Below are positions 8,607 to 18,929 of a DNA stretch of 64,000 bases, piece by piece. Position 1 is the stretch's first letter. Every line of letters begins with the position of its first letter. A program made the position numbers and the translations under genes. Origin of the DNA: Rhodocaloribacter litoris (lineage in GTDB: Bacteria > Bacteroidota > Rhodothermia > Rhodothermales > ISCAR-4553); assembly GCF_011682235.2 (NCBI RefSeq), contig NZ_CP076718.1:1-64000 (forward strand), in the 5' to 3' direction. The notes under the pieces are model-generated. The model saw only the letters and a program-made list of their open reading frames with translations, had not been told where the DNA came from and did no database searches.

Positions 8607-9563
8607 ATGTCCCCGTTCTCCCGATCCCTTCCCTCCGCGACCGGCGACGGCCGCGACGACACCCCGCGGCCGCCCGGCCGCCGTTCGTTCCTGAAGACCC
8701 TGGCCCTGACCGGTGGGGCGCTGCTCCTGGGCGGACACCGGCTGATGGACCGCCCCGAACGCCTCATCGGCGTGCAGCTCTACACCCTGCGCGAGCGGAT
8801 GCAGCAGGACTTCGCGGGCACCCTCGAGCAGGTCGCCGCCATCGGCTACCGGGAGGTCGAGTTCGCCGGCTACTTCGACCGCCGGCCCGAGCAGGTGCGT
8901 GCCCTGCTGGAGCGCCTGAACCTGACCGCCCCCAGCACCCACATCGGCCTGGACGCGCTCCGCAACGACCTCGACGGCCAGCTCGAAACGGCCCGCACCA
9001 TCGGGCACCGGTACGTCACGGTGCCGGCCATCATGGAAGCGTTCACCGGCACGATGACCCCGGACGCCTGGTCCCGCTACGCCGCGGAGTTCAACCGGAT
9101 CGGTGCGGCCTGCCGGGACAAAGGGCTGACGCTGGCCTATCACAACCACCACTTCGAGTTCGTCCCCGCCGGGGAAGGACGGACCGGCTTCGACGTCCTG
9201 CTTGCCGAGACGGACCCGGACCTGGTTGTCTTTGAACTGGACCTGATGTGGGCGACCCTGGCCGGGCACGACCCCGTCACGTTGTTCGAGCGGTACCCCG
9301 GACGCTTCGTGATGTGGCACGTGAAGGACCTGAAGTCGATCGAAACAGCACGGGCGGCCGCTGGCCGGGGCATGGAGGGCTTCCGCACCATCCTCGGGCT
9401 GATGGCCGACGTCGGGGCAGGTGAGATCGACTTCGCCCGCATCTTCGCCCGCGCAGAGCAGGCCGGCGTCCGGCACCTCTTCGTCGAGCACGACGCCCCG
9501 CAGGACGCCCTGGCCAGCATCACGAACAGCTTCCGTCACGTGCAAGCCCTGCTCGCCCCATGA
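8607..9563 (+). CDS. Tat-exported TIM-barrel sugar isomerase/epimerase-like protein
   Basis: A 318-residue protein of the xylose isomerase-like TIM-barrel superfamily, annotated generally as sugar phosphate isomerase/epimerase. A twin-arginine signal (RRSFLKTLALTGGALLLGG, residues 25-43) predicts folded export through Tat, which fits a metal-dependent enzyme. Likely metal ligands are E184 (HHFEF), D212 (FELDLMW), H238 (MWHVKD) and E294 (LFVEHD). Exported relatives in Bacteroides are reported as 3-keto-glycoside lyases, so an extracytoplasmic role on oxidised sugars is possible. It overlaps the GH3 gene by 4 bases. The exact reaction is unknown. Confidence 0.8.
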   Translation: MSPFSRSLPSATGDGRDDTPRPPGRRSFLKTLALTGGALLLGGHRLMDRPERLIGVQLYTLRERMQQDFAGTLEQVAAIGYREVEFAGYFDRRPEQVRALLERLNLTAPSTHIGLDALRNDLDGQLETARTIGHRYVTVPAIMEAFTGTMTPDAWSRYAAEFNRIGAACRDKGLTLAYHNHHFEFVPAGEGRTGFDVLLAETDPDLVVFELDLMWATLAGHDPVTLFERYPGRFVMWHVKDLKSIETARAAAGRGMEGFRTILGLMADVGAGEIDFARIFARAEQAGVRHLFVEHDAPQDALASITNSFRHVQALLAP

Positions 9564-11506
9564 ATCGACCGCCCCGGAACATGGATTCCGGCGCGCGGCA
9601 GCGCGGGCTGTGCGGCGCCCTGCTGCTGGCCGCCTGCCTGGCCGGCTGCGGGCCGGACTCCCCGGAACCGGCCGCCCCGCGCCTGACCGTGGACGGCTAC
9701 ACCTTCCGCGACCTGAACAAGAACGGGCGGCTGGACCCGTACGAGGATGCCCGCCGGCCCGTCGAGGAACGCGTGGAGGATCTGCTCGGGCAGATGACCC
9801 TGGCCGAGAAAGCCGGCCTGATGTTCATCAACGGCGTCGTCGTCAGCGAAGACGGGTCGCTGGAAGGGCCGCCCCCGCCGGGCTCGTTCGGGGCTTCGGC
9901 GCCGGAACTGATCCGGGAGAAGCGGATGAACAGCTTCAACATCTGGGCGGCCCCGTCGCCGGTCGCGCTGGCGACGTGGTACAACAACGTGCAGCGGCTG
10001 GCCGAGGGCACCCGGCTGGGTATCCCCGTCACCATCGCCTCCGACCCCCGGCATGCGTTCGAGCACAACGTGCTCACCAGCGCTGCCGGGCAGGGCTTCT
10101 CCCGATGGCCGGAACCGCTCGGCCTGGCCGCCCTGGGCGACACCGCCCTCGTCCGGCGCTTCGCCGACATCGCCCGGCAGGAATACCTGGCCGTGGGCAT
10201 CCGCCTGGCCCTCCATCCCATGGCCGACCTTGCCACGGAGCCGCGCTGGCCCCGTATCAACGGGACGTTCGGCGAAGACGCCCACCTGGCCGCCCGGATG
10301 GTGGCCGCCTACGTGAAAGGGTTCCAGGATGAACGGCTCGGCCCTCACAGCGTGGCCACCATGACGAAGCACTTCCCGGGGGGCGGCCCGCAGCGGGAAG
10401 GCCTCGACCCGCACTGGGAGTTCCAGAAAGGGCAGGTCTACCCCGGCGGCCGGTTCGACTACCACCTGATCCCGTTCGAGGCGGCGCTGGCGGCGGGCAC
10501 GGCGCAGATCATGCCCTACTACGGCGTGCCGGTCGGGCAGACCAGCGAGGACGTCGCCTTCGCCTTCAATCGCGAGATCATCACCGGCCTGCTCCGTGAG
10601 CGCTACGGGTTCGACGGCGTGGTGACGACGGACTGGGGCGTGCTCACCGACGTCCAGCTCGGGCCCTTCGTCTGGAAGGCGCGGGCCTGGGGCGTGGAGC
10701 ACCTGACCCCGGCGCAGCGCATGCGGAAGGCCCTCGAAGCCGGCGTCGACCAGTTCGGCGGCGAGTCAATCCCGGACACGCTCGTGGCCCTCGTGGAGGC
10801 CGGGCTCGTGTCCGAGGACCGGATCGACGTGTCGGCCCGCCGGATCCTGCGCGACAAGTTCCGCCTCGGCCTCTTCGACAACCCGTACGTGGACGTGTCG
10901 CGCGTGCCGGAGGTCGTCGGGGCACCGGCGTTCGTTGCGGCCGGCGAGGCGGCGCAGCGACGGTCCATCGTCCTGCTCAAGAATGGCCCGGCCGGCGGCC
11001 TCCCGCGGCTGCCCCTGCCACGGGGGCGGCTGAAGCTCTACGTGCGTAACCTGGACCCGGCCGTGGCAGCCCGCTACGGCGAGGTCGTCGACACGCCGGA
11101 GGCGGCGGACGTCGCCATCCTGCGCCTGCAGACGCCCTGGCAGGCGATGGAGGGCCCCGCCTTCGCCAGCACGATGCACCACGGCGACCTGGACTTCAAG
11201 GAGCCGGAAAAGACGGAGATCCTGACGCTGCTGCGGGCGGTCCCCACCGTCGTCGACATCTACCTGGACCGGCCGGCGGTCATCCCCGAGATCGCGGCCG
11301 AAAGCGCGGCCCTGGTGGCGAACTTCGGCGCGAGCGACGCGGCCGTGCTGGACGTCCTCTTCGGCGAGGTCGCGCCCGAGGGCCGGCTCCCGTTCGAGCT
11401 CCCCTCGTCCATGGAGGCCGTCCGCCGCCAGAAGGAGGACGTGCCCTACGATTCCGAGAACCCCCTTTTCCCGTTCGGCTTCGGCCTGCGCTACGAACAG
11501 CCATGA
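9560..11506 (+). CDS. GH3 beta-glycosidase, lipoprotein
   Basis: A 648-residue GH3-family glycoside hydrolase, usually beta-glucosidase or a related exo-beta-glycosidase. The N-terminus is a lipoprotein signal ending in the lipobox LAGC (Cys30), so it is probably membrane-anchored. The N-terminal catalytic barrel includes TKHFPGGGPQREG and the nucleophile region GFDGVVTTDWGV with its Asp. The C-terminal domain ends LFPFGFGLRYEQP, the usual GH3 finish. It would remove glucose exposed after rhamnose is taken off rutinosides or neohesperidosides; that substrate is inferred. It overlaps both neighbours by 4 bases (ATGA), indicating translational coupling. Confidence 0.9.
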   Translation: MNRPPRNMDSGARQRGLCGALLLAACLAGCGPDSPEPAAPRLTVDGYTFRDLNKNGRLDPYEDARRPVEERVEDLLGQMTLAEKAGLMFINGVVVSEDGSLEGPPPPGSFGASAPELIREKRMNSFNIWAAPSPVALATWYNNVQRLAEGTRLGIPVTIASDPRHAFEHNVLTSAAGQGFSRWPEPLGLAALGDTALVRRFADIARQEYLAVGIRLALHPMADLATEPRWPRINGTFGEDAHLAARMVAAYVKGFQDERLGPHSVATMTKHFPGGGPQREGLDPHWEFQKGQVYPGGRFDYHLIPFEAALAAGTAQIMPYYGVPVGQTSEDVAFAFNREIITGLLRERYGFDGVVTTDWGVLTDVQLGPFVWKARAWGVEHLTPAQRMRKALEAGVDQFGGESIPDTLVALVEAGLVSEDRIDVSARRILRDKFRLGLFDNPYVDVSRVPEVVGAPAFVAAGEAAQRRSIVLLKNGPAGGLPRLPLPRGRLKLYVRNLDPAVAARYGEVVDTPEAADVAILRLQTPWQAMEGPAFASTMHHGDLDFKEPEKTEILTLLRAVPTVVDIYLDRPAVIPEIAAESAALVANFGASDAAVLDVLFGEVAPEGRLPFELPSSMEAVRRQKEDVPYDSENPLFPFGFGLRYEQP

Positions 11507-14500
11507 CCCATCCCCTGTCTTTTCCCGTGACCTTGCTCCCGAAGACGGCCCTTCTCCTGCTCCCGCCGCTGTTCCTGATCGCGGCGGCCCTCGGCCAGAC
11601 GGGCACGTTGACGCCCACCGGCCTGCGCGTCGAGTACGCCGAGAACCCCATCGGCATCGACGCGCGCGTGCCCCGGCTGAGCTGGCGCAGCACGTCGACG
11701 GAGCGAAATGCACGGCAGACGGCCTATCAGATCCAGGCCGCCGCCTCCGAAGCCGACCTCGCGGCCGGCCGCCTGCTGTGGGACTCCGGGCGTGTCGCCT
11801 CCGACCAGTCCCTCTTCGTCCCCTACGGCGGACCGCCACCGGTCTCGGGCCAGCGGGTCGTCTGGCGCGTGCGCGTCTGGGACGGGGCCGGCCGGCCCTC
11901 GGCCTGGAGCGCGCCCGCCCTCTGGGAGATGGGGCTGCTCGACCCCGCCGACTGGCAGGCCCGCTGGATCAAACCCGCCGGCCCGCCGGACACCGCCATG
12001 GCCCGCCCCGTGGCCATGCTGCGCGGCCGCTTCCGCCTCGACGGCGAGGTCGCCCGCGCCCGGGTCTATGCCACCGCCCGCGGCCTCTACGCGCTCGAAC
12101 TCAACGGCCGGCCCGTCGGGGACCAGGTGCTCGCGCCGGGCTGGACGAGCTACCACCACCGCATCCAGTATCAGACCTACGACATCACCGACCTGCTGCA
12201 ACGGGGCGAGAACGTCCTCGGCGCCTGGCTGGCCGACGGCTGGTACCGCGGCTGGCTCACCTGGAACGGAACCCGCAACCACTACGGGGACCAGACTGCC
12301 CTCCGGGTGCAGGTGCACGTCACGTACGCCGATGGCCGCGAGGCGGTCTTCGGCACGGATGAAACCTGGCGGGCGACGAAGGACGGCCCCTACCGCATGG
12401 CCGACCTCTACGACGGCGAGATCTACGACGCCCGGCGCGAGATGCCCGGCTGGAGCACCCCCGGCTTCGACGACGCCGCCTGGGCGCCGGTGGCCCTGTT
12501 CGAGGGCGAGCCCGTCGCGCTCGTCGCGCCGCAGGGACCGCCGATGCGCCGGATCGAGGAGATCCGCCCGGTCTCGATCACCCGGGCCCCTAACGGCGAG
12601 ACAGTGGTCGACATGGGGCAGAACATGGTGGGGTGGGTGCGCCTGCGCGTGCGCGGCCCGGCCGGCACCGAGGTGGTGCTCCGCCACGCCGAGGTGCTCG
12701 ACCCCGAGGGCAACCTCTACACGGACAACCTCCGTTCCGCCGACCAGACCGACCGCTACATCCTGCGCGGCGAGGGCGAGGAGGTCTACGAGCCGCGCTT
12801 CACCTTCCACGGCTTCCGCTACGTCGGTGTCCGCGGCTACCCCGGCATGCTCACGGCGGACGACCTCACGGGCGTCGTCGTCCACTCGGACCTGCCACGC
12901 ACGGGCTGGTGGACCAGCTCGGACAGCCTGCTGAACCAGCTCTACCACAACATCATCTGGGGCCAGAAGGGCAACTTCGTCGACGTCCCCACGGACTGCC
13001 CGCAGCGCGACGAACGCCTCGGCTGGACCGGCGACGCCCAGGTCTTCGCCCCCACGGCCGCCCTCAACATGGACGTCGCCGGCTTCTTTGCCAAGTGGCT
13101 GCGCGATGTGGCCCTGGATCAGCGCCCGGACGGGGCCGTCCCGCACGTCGTGCCGAACGTGCTCGGCCCCCAGGCCGCCGGCACCGCCGGCTGGGCGGAC
13201 GCCGCCACCGTCATTCCCTGGGAAATGTACGTGGCCTACGGCGACGCGGGCCTCCTGGAAGCCCAGTTCCCCAGCATGAAGGCCTGGGTCGACTACATCG
13301 GCACGCAAGCCGGGGAAGACGGCATCTGGCGTCCCGGCTTCCAGTTCGGGGACTGGCTGGCCCCGCTCTTCGACAACACCTTTGCCCCCTACCGCGCCAC
13401 CACCGGCGTCGACCTCATCGCCACGGCCTACTATGCCCACTCGGCCGACCTCGTGGCGCGTACGGCCGGGGTGCTGGGCCGGGACGAGGAGGCCCGCACC
13501 TACCGTGCCCTTTTCGAGCGAATCCGCGAGGCTTTCCGGCACGAGTTCATGACCGGCGCCGGGCGCCTCTCCTACGAGACCCAGACGGCCTACGCGCTCG
13601 CGCTGGCCTTCGACCTGTTCCCCGAAGCGGAACGGGCCGAGGCCGCCGCCCGCCTGGCCGCCGACGTGCGGGCGCGGGGCAACCACCTCACGACCGGCTT
13701 CCTCGGCACCCCCGTGCTCACCCGCGTCCTGAGCGACCACGGCCAGCTCGAGACGGCCTATGCCCTGCTCACCCAGACCACCTACCCCTCCTGGCTCTAC
13801 CCGGTCACCTTCGGCGCCACGACGATCTGGGAGCGCTGGGACGCCATCCGCCCCGACGGCACGTTCCAGAGCCCGGAGATGACCTCCTTCAACCACTACG
13901 CCTACGGGGCCATCGGGGAGTGGATGTACAACGTGGTGGCAGGGCTGGAGGCCGACCCCGCCCGGCCGGGCTACCGGCACCTCCGGGTGCACCCCCGGCC
14001 GGGCGGGAAGCTCACCCACGCTAGCGCCCGGCTCATGACACCGTACGGCGAGGCCGCCTCAGCCTGGTCGTTCCACGGCCCGCGCTTCAGGCTGGAGGTG
14101 ACCGTCCCGCCCAACACGACGGCGCGTGTCGTCCTGCCGATGGCCGCCGGCGCGACCGTGACCGAGGGCGACACGCCGCTGCGCCAGGCCGCCGGCGTCC
14201 ACACCGTGACGACGGAGGGGAGCGACCTGCACGTCGAGGTCGGCAGCGGAACGTACCGGTTCGTCTACGAGGCGCCCGAGCTGGCGCTCTTTGCCGCCGG
14301 CTACCGCGAGCTCGGCCCGGACGCGACGCTCTCCGACGTCATCGCCGCGGCCGAGTCCGTCCTGGCCGAAGTGGCGCCCGCCCTGTTGAACCCCCAGGTA
14401 CGCCAGTTCGGCGGGTCGATGCCGCTCCGGCAGGCCCGGGGTACCCTGCTCACACCCGAAACCTACGAGGCGCTGCTCGAAGCGCTCGCGCGGGTCAACG

Positions 14501-14535
14501 CCGAACGCCGCGCCGCCATCCTCCACACCCCCTGA
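11503..14535 (+). CDS. GH78 alpha-L-rhamnosidase with C-terminal extension
   Basis: A 1010-residue alpha-L-rhamnosidase of family GH78. A hydrophobic signal peptide precedes mature sequence from about residue 30. Beta-sandwich domains come first (LRVEYAENPIGIDARVPRLS), then the (alpha/alpha)6 catalytic barrel with the hallmark DCPQRDERLGWTGDAQ (about residues 499-514), carrying the acidic catalytic residues, and a C-terminal sandwich (VTVPPNTTARVVLP). About 87 further residues follow, from ELALFAAGYRELG on, forming a predicted helical tail beyond the usual family end. Two rhamnosidase families in one operon suggest different linkages or aglycones. Confidence 0.92.
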   Translation: MTHPLSFPVTLLPKTALLLLPPLFLIAAALGQTGTLTPTGLRVEYAENPIGIDARVPRLSWRSTSTERNARQTAYQIQAAASEADLAAGRLLWDSGRVASDQSLFVPYGGPPPVSGQRVVWRVRVWDGAGRPSAWSAPALWEMGLLDPADWQARWIKPAGPPDTAMARPVAMLRGRFRLDGEVARARVYATARGLYALELNGRPVGDQVLAPGWTSYHHRIQYQTYDITDLLQRGENVLGAWLADGWYRGWLTWNGTRNHYGDQTALRVQVHVTYADGREAVFGTDETWRATKDGPYRMADLYDGEIYDARREMPGWSTPGFDDAAWAPVALFEGEPVALVAPQGPPMRRIEEIRPVSITRAPNGETVVDMGQNMVGWVRLRVRGPAGTEVVLRHAEVLDPEGNLYTDNLRSADQTDRYILRGEGEEVYEPRFTFHGFRYVGVRGYPGMLTADDLTGVVVHSDLPRTGWWTSSDSLLNQLYHNIIWGQKGNFVDVPTDCPQRDERLGWTGDAQVFAPTAALNMDVAGFFAKWLRDVALDQRPDGAVPHVVPNVLGPQAAGTAGWADAATVIPWEMYVAYGDAGLLEAQFPSMKAWVDYIGTQAGEDGIWRPGFQFGDWLAPLFDNTFAPYRATTGVDLIATAYYAHSADLVARTAGVLGRDEEARTYRALFERIREAFRHEFMTGAGRLSYETQTAYALALAFDLFPEAERAEAAARLAADVRARGNHLTTGFLGTPVLTRVLSDHGQLETAYALLTQTTYPSWLYPVTFGATTIWERWDAIRPDGTFQSPEMTSFNHYAYGAIGEWMYNVVAGLEADPARPGYRHLRVHPRPGGKLTHASARLMTPYGEAASAWSFHGPRFRLEVTVPPNTTARVVLPMAAGATVTEGDTPLRQAAGVHTVTTEGSDLHVEVGSGTYRFVYEAPELALFAAGYRELGPDATLSDVIAAAESVLAEVAPALLNPQVRQFGGSMPLRQARGTLLTPETYEALLEALARVNAERRAAILHTP

Positions 14536-14545
14536 CCACACGCCT

Positions 14546-15988
14546 ATGCCCTCGTTCCGTACCCTGGCCGAACGACTCGACGCCATCAACGAGTTCGACC
14601 GCGAGCCCGTCTCCGAAGACCGCCTGCAAGGACCCGGCAGCTTCATCGGGCTCTACGCCGGCGAGCACGTCGCCGGCACCGAATTCGTGATCGGCCCCCT
14701 CTTCGTCGCCCACGGCGTGGCGGCGGCCGACCTGTTCCTCGGCCTGCTCGTCGGCAACCTGCTGGCGGTGCTCTCCTGGGCGTTCATCTGCGCTCCCATC
14801 GCCACACGCACGCGCCTGAACCTCTACTGGAAACTGCGCAAGATCGCCGGGCCGAACCTCCTCTTCCTCTACAACATCGTCAACGCCCTCATGTTTTGCT
14901 TCCTGGCGGGGGCGATGATCTCGGTGGCGGCCACGGCCGTCGGCATCCCGTTCGACATGGCGATGCCGCAACTGAGCGACCTCTACCCCAACAGCGCCGG
15001 CTGGGTCGTAACCGTCCTGCTGGTGGGCGCCGTCGTCACGGTGCTGGCCATCCTCGGGTTCGAAAAGATCGCACACTTCTCGAAAGTGGCCTCCCCGTGG
15101 ATGTTCCTCGTCTTCGTCGCCTGTGGGGTGGCCGTGCTGCCACAGCTGGGCGTGCACACGATCGGCGACTTCTGGCAGGTAGCCAGCGAAAAGATCTGGA
15201 CGGGCGTGCCGATGGAGGGCCGCGTGAAGTTCACCTTCTGGCACGTGACGTTCTTCGCCTGGTTCTGCAACATGGCCATGCACATCGGCATGGCGGACAT
15301 GACGATCCTCCGCTATGCCCGGAAGTGGACCTATGGCTTTGCCAGCGCGTTCGGCATGTACCTGGGGCACTACATCGCCTGGATCGCCTCCGGCATCCTG
15401 GTGGCGCTGGCGCTCCAGATCGGGCACGAGGTGGCGCCCGGCCCCATCGCCTACCTGGGAGCGGGGCTGGCCGGCCTCGTGGCCGTCCTCATCGCGGGCT
15501 GGACGACCGCCAACCCGACCATTTACCGGGCCGGCCTGGCCATGCAGACCATCACGCCGAACTGGAAGCGGTGGAAGGTCACGCTCGCCGTGGGGGTCAT
15601 CACGACGGTCGCCGCGCTGTTCCCGGCGCTCATGATGCGGCTGCTCGACTTCGTCGCCCTCTACGGGCTGCTGCTCATGCCGATGGGTGCCGTCATCTTC
15701 GCCGACTTCTGGCTGCTGCCAAAGCTGGGCCTGCGGCAGGACTACGCCGAATGGAAGCAGCTCCTCTTCAGCTGGCCGGCGGCGCTGGCCTGGTTCGTGA
15801 CGCTGGGCGCCTGCCTGCTGCTCAACCTGGCCGGGGGCGTGGAGATCTTCTTCCTGGGCCTGCCCGGCTGGTTCATCGCCGTCGCCCTCTACGTGGGCCT
15901 GAGCCTGCTCCAGCAGCGGCGTGCCGCCGCGACGGCCGCCGTGACGACCGCGCCCTCCCCCGAACCCGCCCTCGGAGAACGCCCATGA
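14546..15988 (+). CDS. NCS1-type permease, candidate rhamnose or rhamnoside importer
   Basis: A 480-residue membrane protein with about twelve predicted transmembrane helices, of the NCS1 (purine/cytosine permease) type: note GPGSFIGLYAGEHVAGTEF at the start and IAGWTTANPTIYRAGLAMQ near helix 8. Characterised NCS1 proteins carry nucleobases, hydantoins or vitamins with Na+ or H+. Here it lies between rhamnosidases and rhamnose isomerase, with no RhaT-type transporter in the operon, so sugar transport is the simplest contextual reading. It overlaps the following small membrane protein by 4 bases. Family is fairly sure; substrate is inferred. Confidence 0.78.
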   Translation: MPSFRTLAERLDAINEFDREPVSEDRLQGPGSFIGLYAGEHVAGTEFVIGPLFVAHGVAAADLFLGLLVGNLLAVLSWAFICAPIATRTRLNLYWKLRKIAGPNLLFLYNIVNALMFCFLAGAMISVAATAVGIPFDMAMPQLSDLYPNSAGWVVTVLLVGAVVTVLAILGFEKIAHFSKVASPWMFLVFVACGVAVLPQLGVHTIGDFWQVASEKIWTGVPMEGRVKFTFWHVTFFAWFCNMAMHIGMADMTILRYARKWTYGFASAFGMYLGHYIAWIASGILVALALQIGHEVAPGPIAYLGAGLAGLVAVLIAGWTTANPTIYRAGLAMQTITPNWKRWKVTLAVGVITTVAALFPALMMRLLDFVALYGLLLMPMGAVIFADFWLLPKLGLRQDYAEWKQLLFSWPAALAWFVTLGACLLLNLAGGVEIFFLGLPGWFIAVALYVGLSLLQQRRAAATAAVTTAPSPEPALGERP

Positions 15989-16182
15989 AAGCCTTGCTGT
16001 ACGTGATCTCGTTCCTGGGTCTGGCCCTTACGGTCGTGCCAGCCTTCCTCGTCTTCGCCGGGGCGATCCCGTGGGAGACCCATGCCACGCTCATGTTCGC
16101 CGGCACGGTGGCGTGGTTCGTGACCGCCCCGTTCTGGATGCACACCGGGAGCCCGGATGCCCCGGCAAACCCCGCGCCGTAG
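15985..16182 (+). CDS. Small two-helix membrane protein coupled to the permease
   Basis: A 65-residue ORF starting with an ATGA overlap at the permease stop and preceded by GGAG. It has two hydrophobic segments, LLYVISFLGLALTVVPAFLV and TLMFAGTVAWFVTAPFWM, with a short polar tail rich in Pro and Ala. Its size and coupling suggest an accessory subunit or stabiliser of the permease. I recognise no family. Translational overlap and hydrophobic periodicity argue that it is real. Confidence 0.7.
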   Translation: MKALLYVISFLGLALTVVPAFLVFAGAIPWETHATLMFAGTVAWFVTAPFWMHTGSPDAPANPAP

Positions 16183-16224
16183 CCCCCGCCCCGCCGCACC
16201 CCGCTCCCCCGAACGACATCCCCC

Positions 16225-17508
<1,284 letters not shown>

Positions 17509-17517
17509 AGGTGCCCC

Positions 17518-18921
17518 ATGAAGCCGACGCACTACCTGGCCGTAGACCTGGGCGCCTCCAGCGGGCGCGTCTTCCTGGGCACACTCGAGGGCGACGTGAT
17601 GCACATGGAAGCCCTCCACCGGTTCGAGACGCCGCTGCTCGAACGGGACGGGCACCTGTACTGGGACGCGGAGGCCCTCGTGCGGGAGGTGGAGCAGGGC
17701 CTGCGCCGGGGCCTGGACGCCGCCCCGGACCTGCGCTCCGTCGCGGTGGATTCGTGGGCGGTCGACTACGTGCCGCTGGACCGGGACGGCCAACCCCTCC
17801 GCCGTCCCTACGCCTACCGCGACCGGCGCACCGACGGCCTGATGCAGGACGCCTTCCGGACGATGCCGGCGGCGGAGCTCTTCGCCCACACCGGCATCCA
17901 GTTCCTCCCCTTCAACACGCTCTACCAGGTGCTGGCCGACCGGCGCGACACCCCGGACCTGCACCGGCGCACCGCCTGCCACCTGACCATCGCCGACTAC
18001 CTGAACCACCGCCTGGGTGGCCGGCCCGTCATCGAGGTCTCCATGGCGAGCACCACCCAGCTGATGGACGTTCACACCCGGACGTGGTCGGAGGCGGTGT
18101 TCCGGGCCTTCGGCCTCGACCCGGGGGCCTGGCCGTCGATCGTCCCCTCGGGCACGCCGACGGGCCATGTGACCGCCGCGCCCCACGTGGCCGTACTGGC
18201 CGCATGCAGCCACGATACCGCCTGCGCCGTGGCCGCCGTCCCCGCCGGCGAGGGCCCCGGCTGGGCCTACATCAGCTGCGGCACGTGGTCCCTCCTGGGC
18301 GTCGAGCGGCAGGTTCCCCTGCTGGGCGAGGCGGCCCGCACGGCCGGCTTCACGAACGAGGCGGGGCTCGACGGCACCATCCGCTTCCTGAAAAACCTGA
18401 CCGGGCTGTGGGCTCTGCAGGAATGCGCCCGCGAATGGGGCACGGTCGACTGGGAGGCCCTGGAGCGCGAGGCCCGCGCCGCGGCCCCGCCCGCCTTCCT
18501 GATCGACCTCGAAGACCCCCGGTTCCTCCCGCGTGGCGGCATGGAAGCCCGCCTGGCCGGCTACCTCCGCGAGCACGGGCAGCCCGTCCCCGGGACGCGC
18601 GCCGGCTGGACGCGCCTCATCCTCGAGAGCATCGCCGCGGGGTACCGGCGCACGCTCGACGACCTGGAGCGCCTCACCGGCCAGCCCATCGACACCATCC
18701 ACCTGGTCGGCGGCGGCGCCCGGAACCACCTGCTCTGCGCGCTGACGGCGCACGCCTGCGGCCGGACCGTCGTCGCCGGGCGGGAGGAGGCCACCGCCCT
18801 GGGCAACCTGCTCATCCAGGCCCGCACGCTCGGCGACCTGCCCCCCGGCCTCACCCTCCGGGACGTCGCCCGGCGCTCATCCGACCTTCACGTATTCCAT
18901 CCGACCGAACAAACCGTCTGA
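17518..18921 (+). CDS. rhaB: Rhamnulokinase
   Basis: A 467-residue FGGY-family kinase that phosphorylates L-rhamnulose to L-rhamnulose 1-phosphate. It has the ATP-binding start AVDLGASSGRVFLG (residues 8-21), the substrate motif AVDSWAVDYVPLD (about 77-89) with its Asp, and the C-terminal nucleotide motif VGGGARNHLLC. AGAGGTG lies just before the ATG. It is placed between the isomerase and the aldolase fusion, giving the standard catabolic order. Confidence 0.94.
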   Translation: MKPTHYLAVDLGASSGRVFLGTLEGDVMHMEALHRFETPLLERDGHLYWDAEALVREVEQGLRRGLDAAPDLRSVAVDSWAVDYVPLDRDGQPLRRPYAYRDRRTDGLMQDAFRTMPAAELFAHTGIQFLPFNTLYQVLADRRDTPDLHRRTACHLTIADYLNHRLGGRPVIEVSMASTTQLMDVHTRTWSEAVFRAFGLDPGAWPSIVPSGTPTGHVTAAPHVAVLAACSHDTACAVAAVPAGEGPGWAYISCGTWSLLGVERQVPLLGEAARTAGFTNEAGLDGTIRFLKNLTGLWALQECAREWGTVDWEALEREARAAAPPAFLIDLEDPRFLPRGGMEARLAGYLREHGQPVPGTRAGWTRLILESIAAGYRRTLDDLERLTGQPIDTIHLVGGGARNHLLCALTAHACGRTVVAGREEATALGNLLIQARTLGDLPPGLTLRDVARRSSDLHVFHPTEQTV

Positions 18922-18929
18922 TCCACGAT

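Noticed and set aside
4601-8767. 1388-codon minus-strand open frame
   Set aside because: It runs antisense through the receptor end and the whole GH106 gene with no recognisable domain.
17511-18929. N-terminal 473-codon extension of the aldolase/dehydrogenase frame
   Set aside because: It overlaps rhaB in another frame and reads as low-complexity Arg/Pro/Gly sequence; the aldolase domain begins right after 18930.
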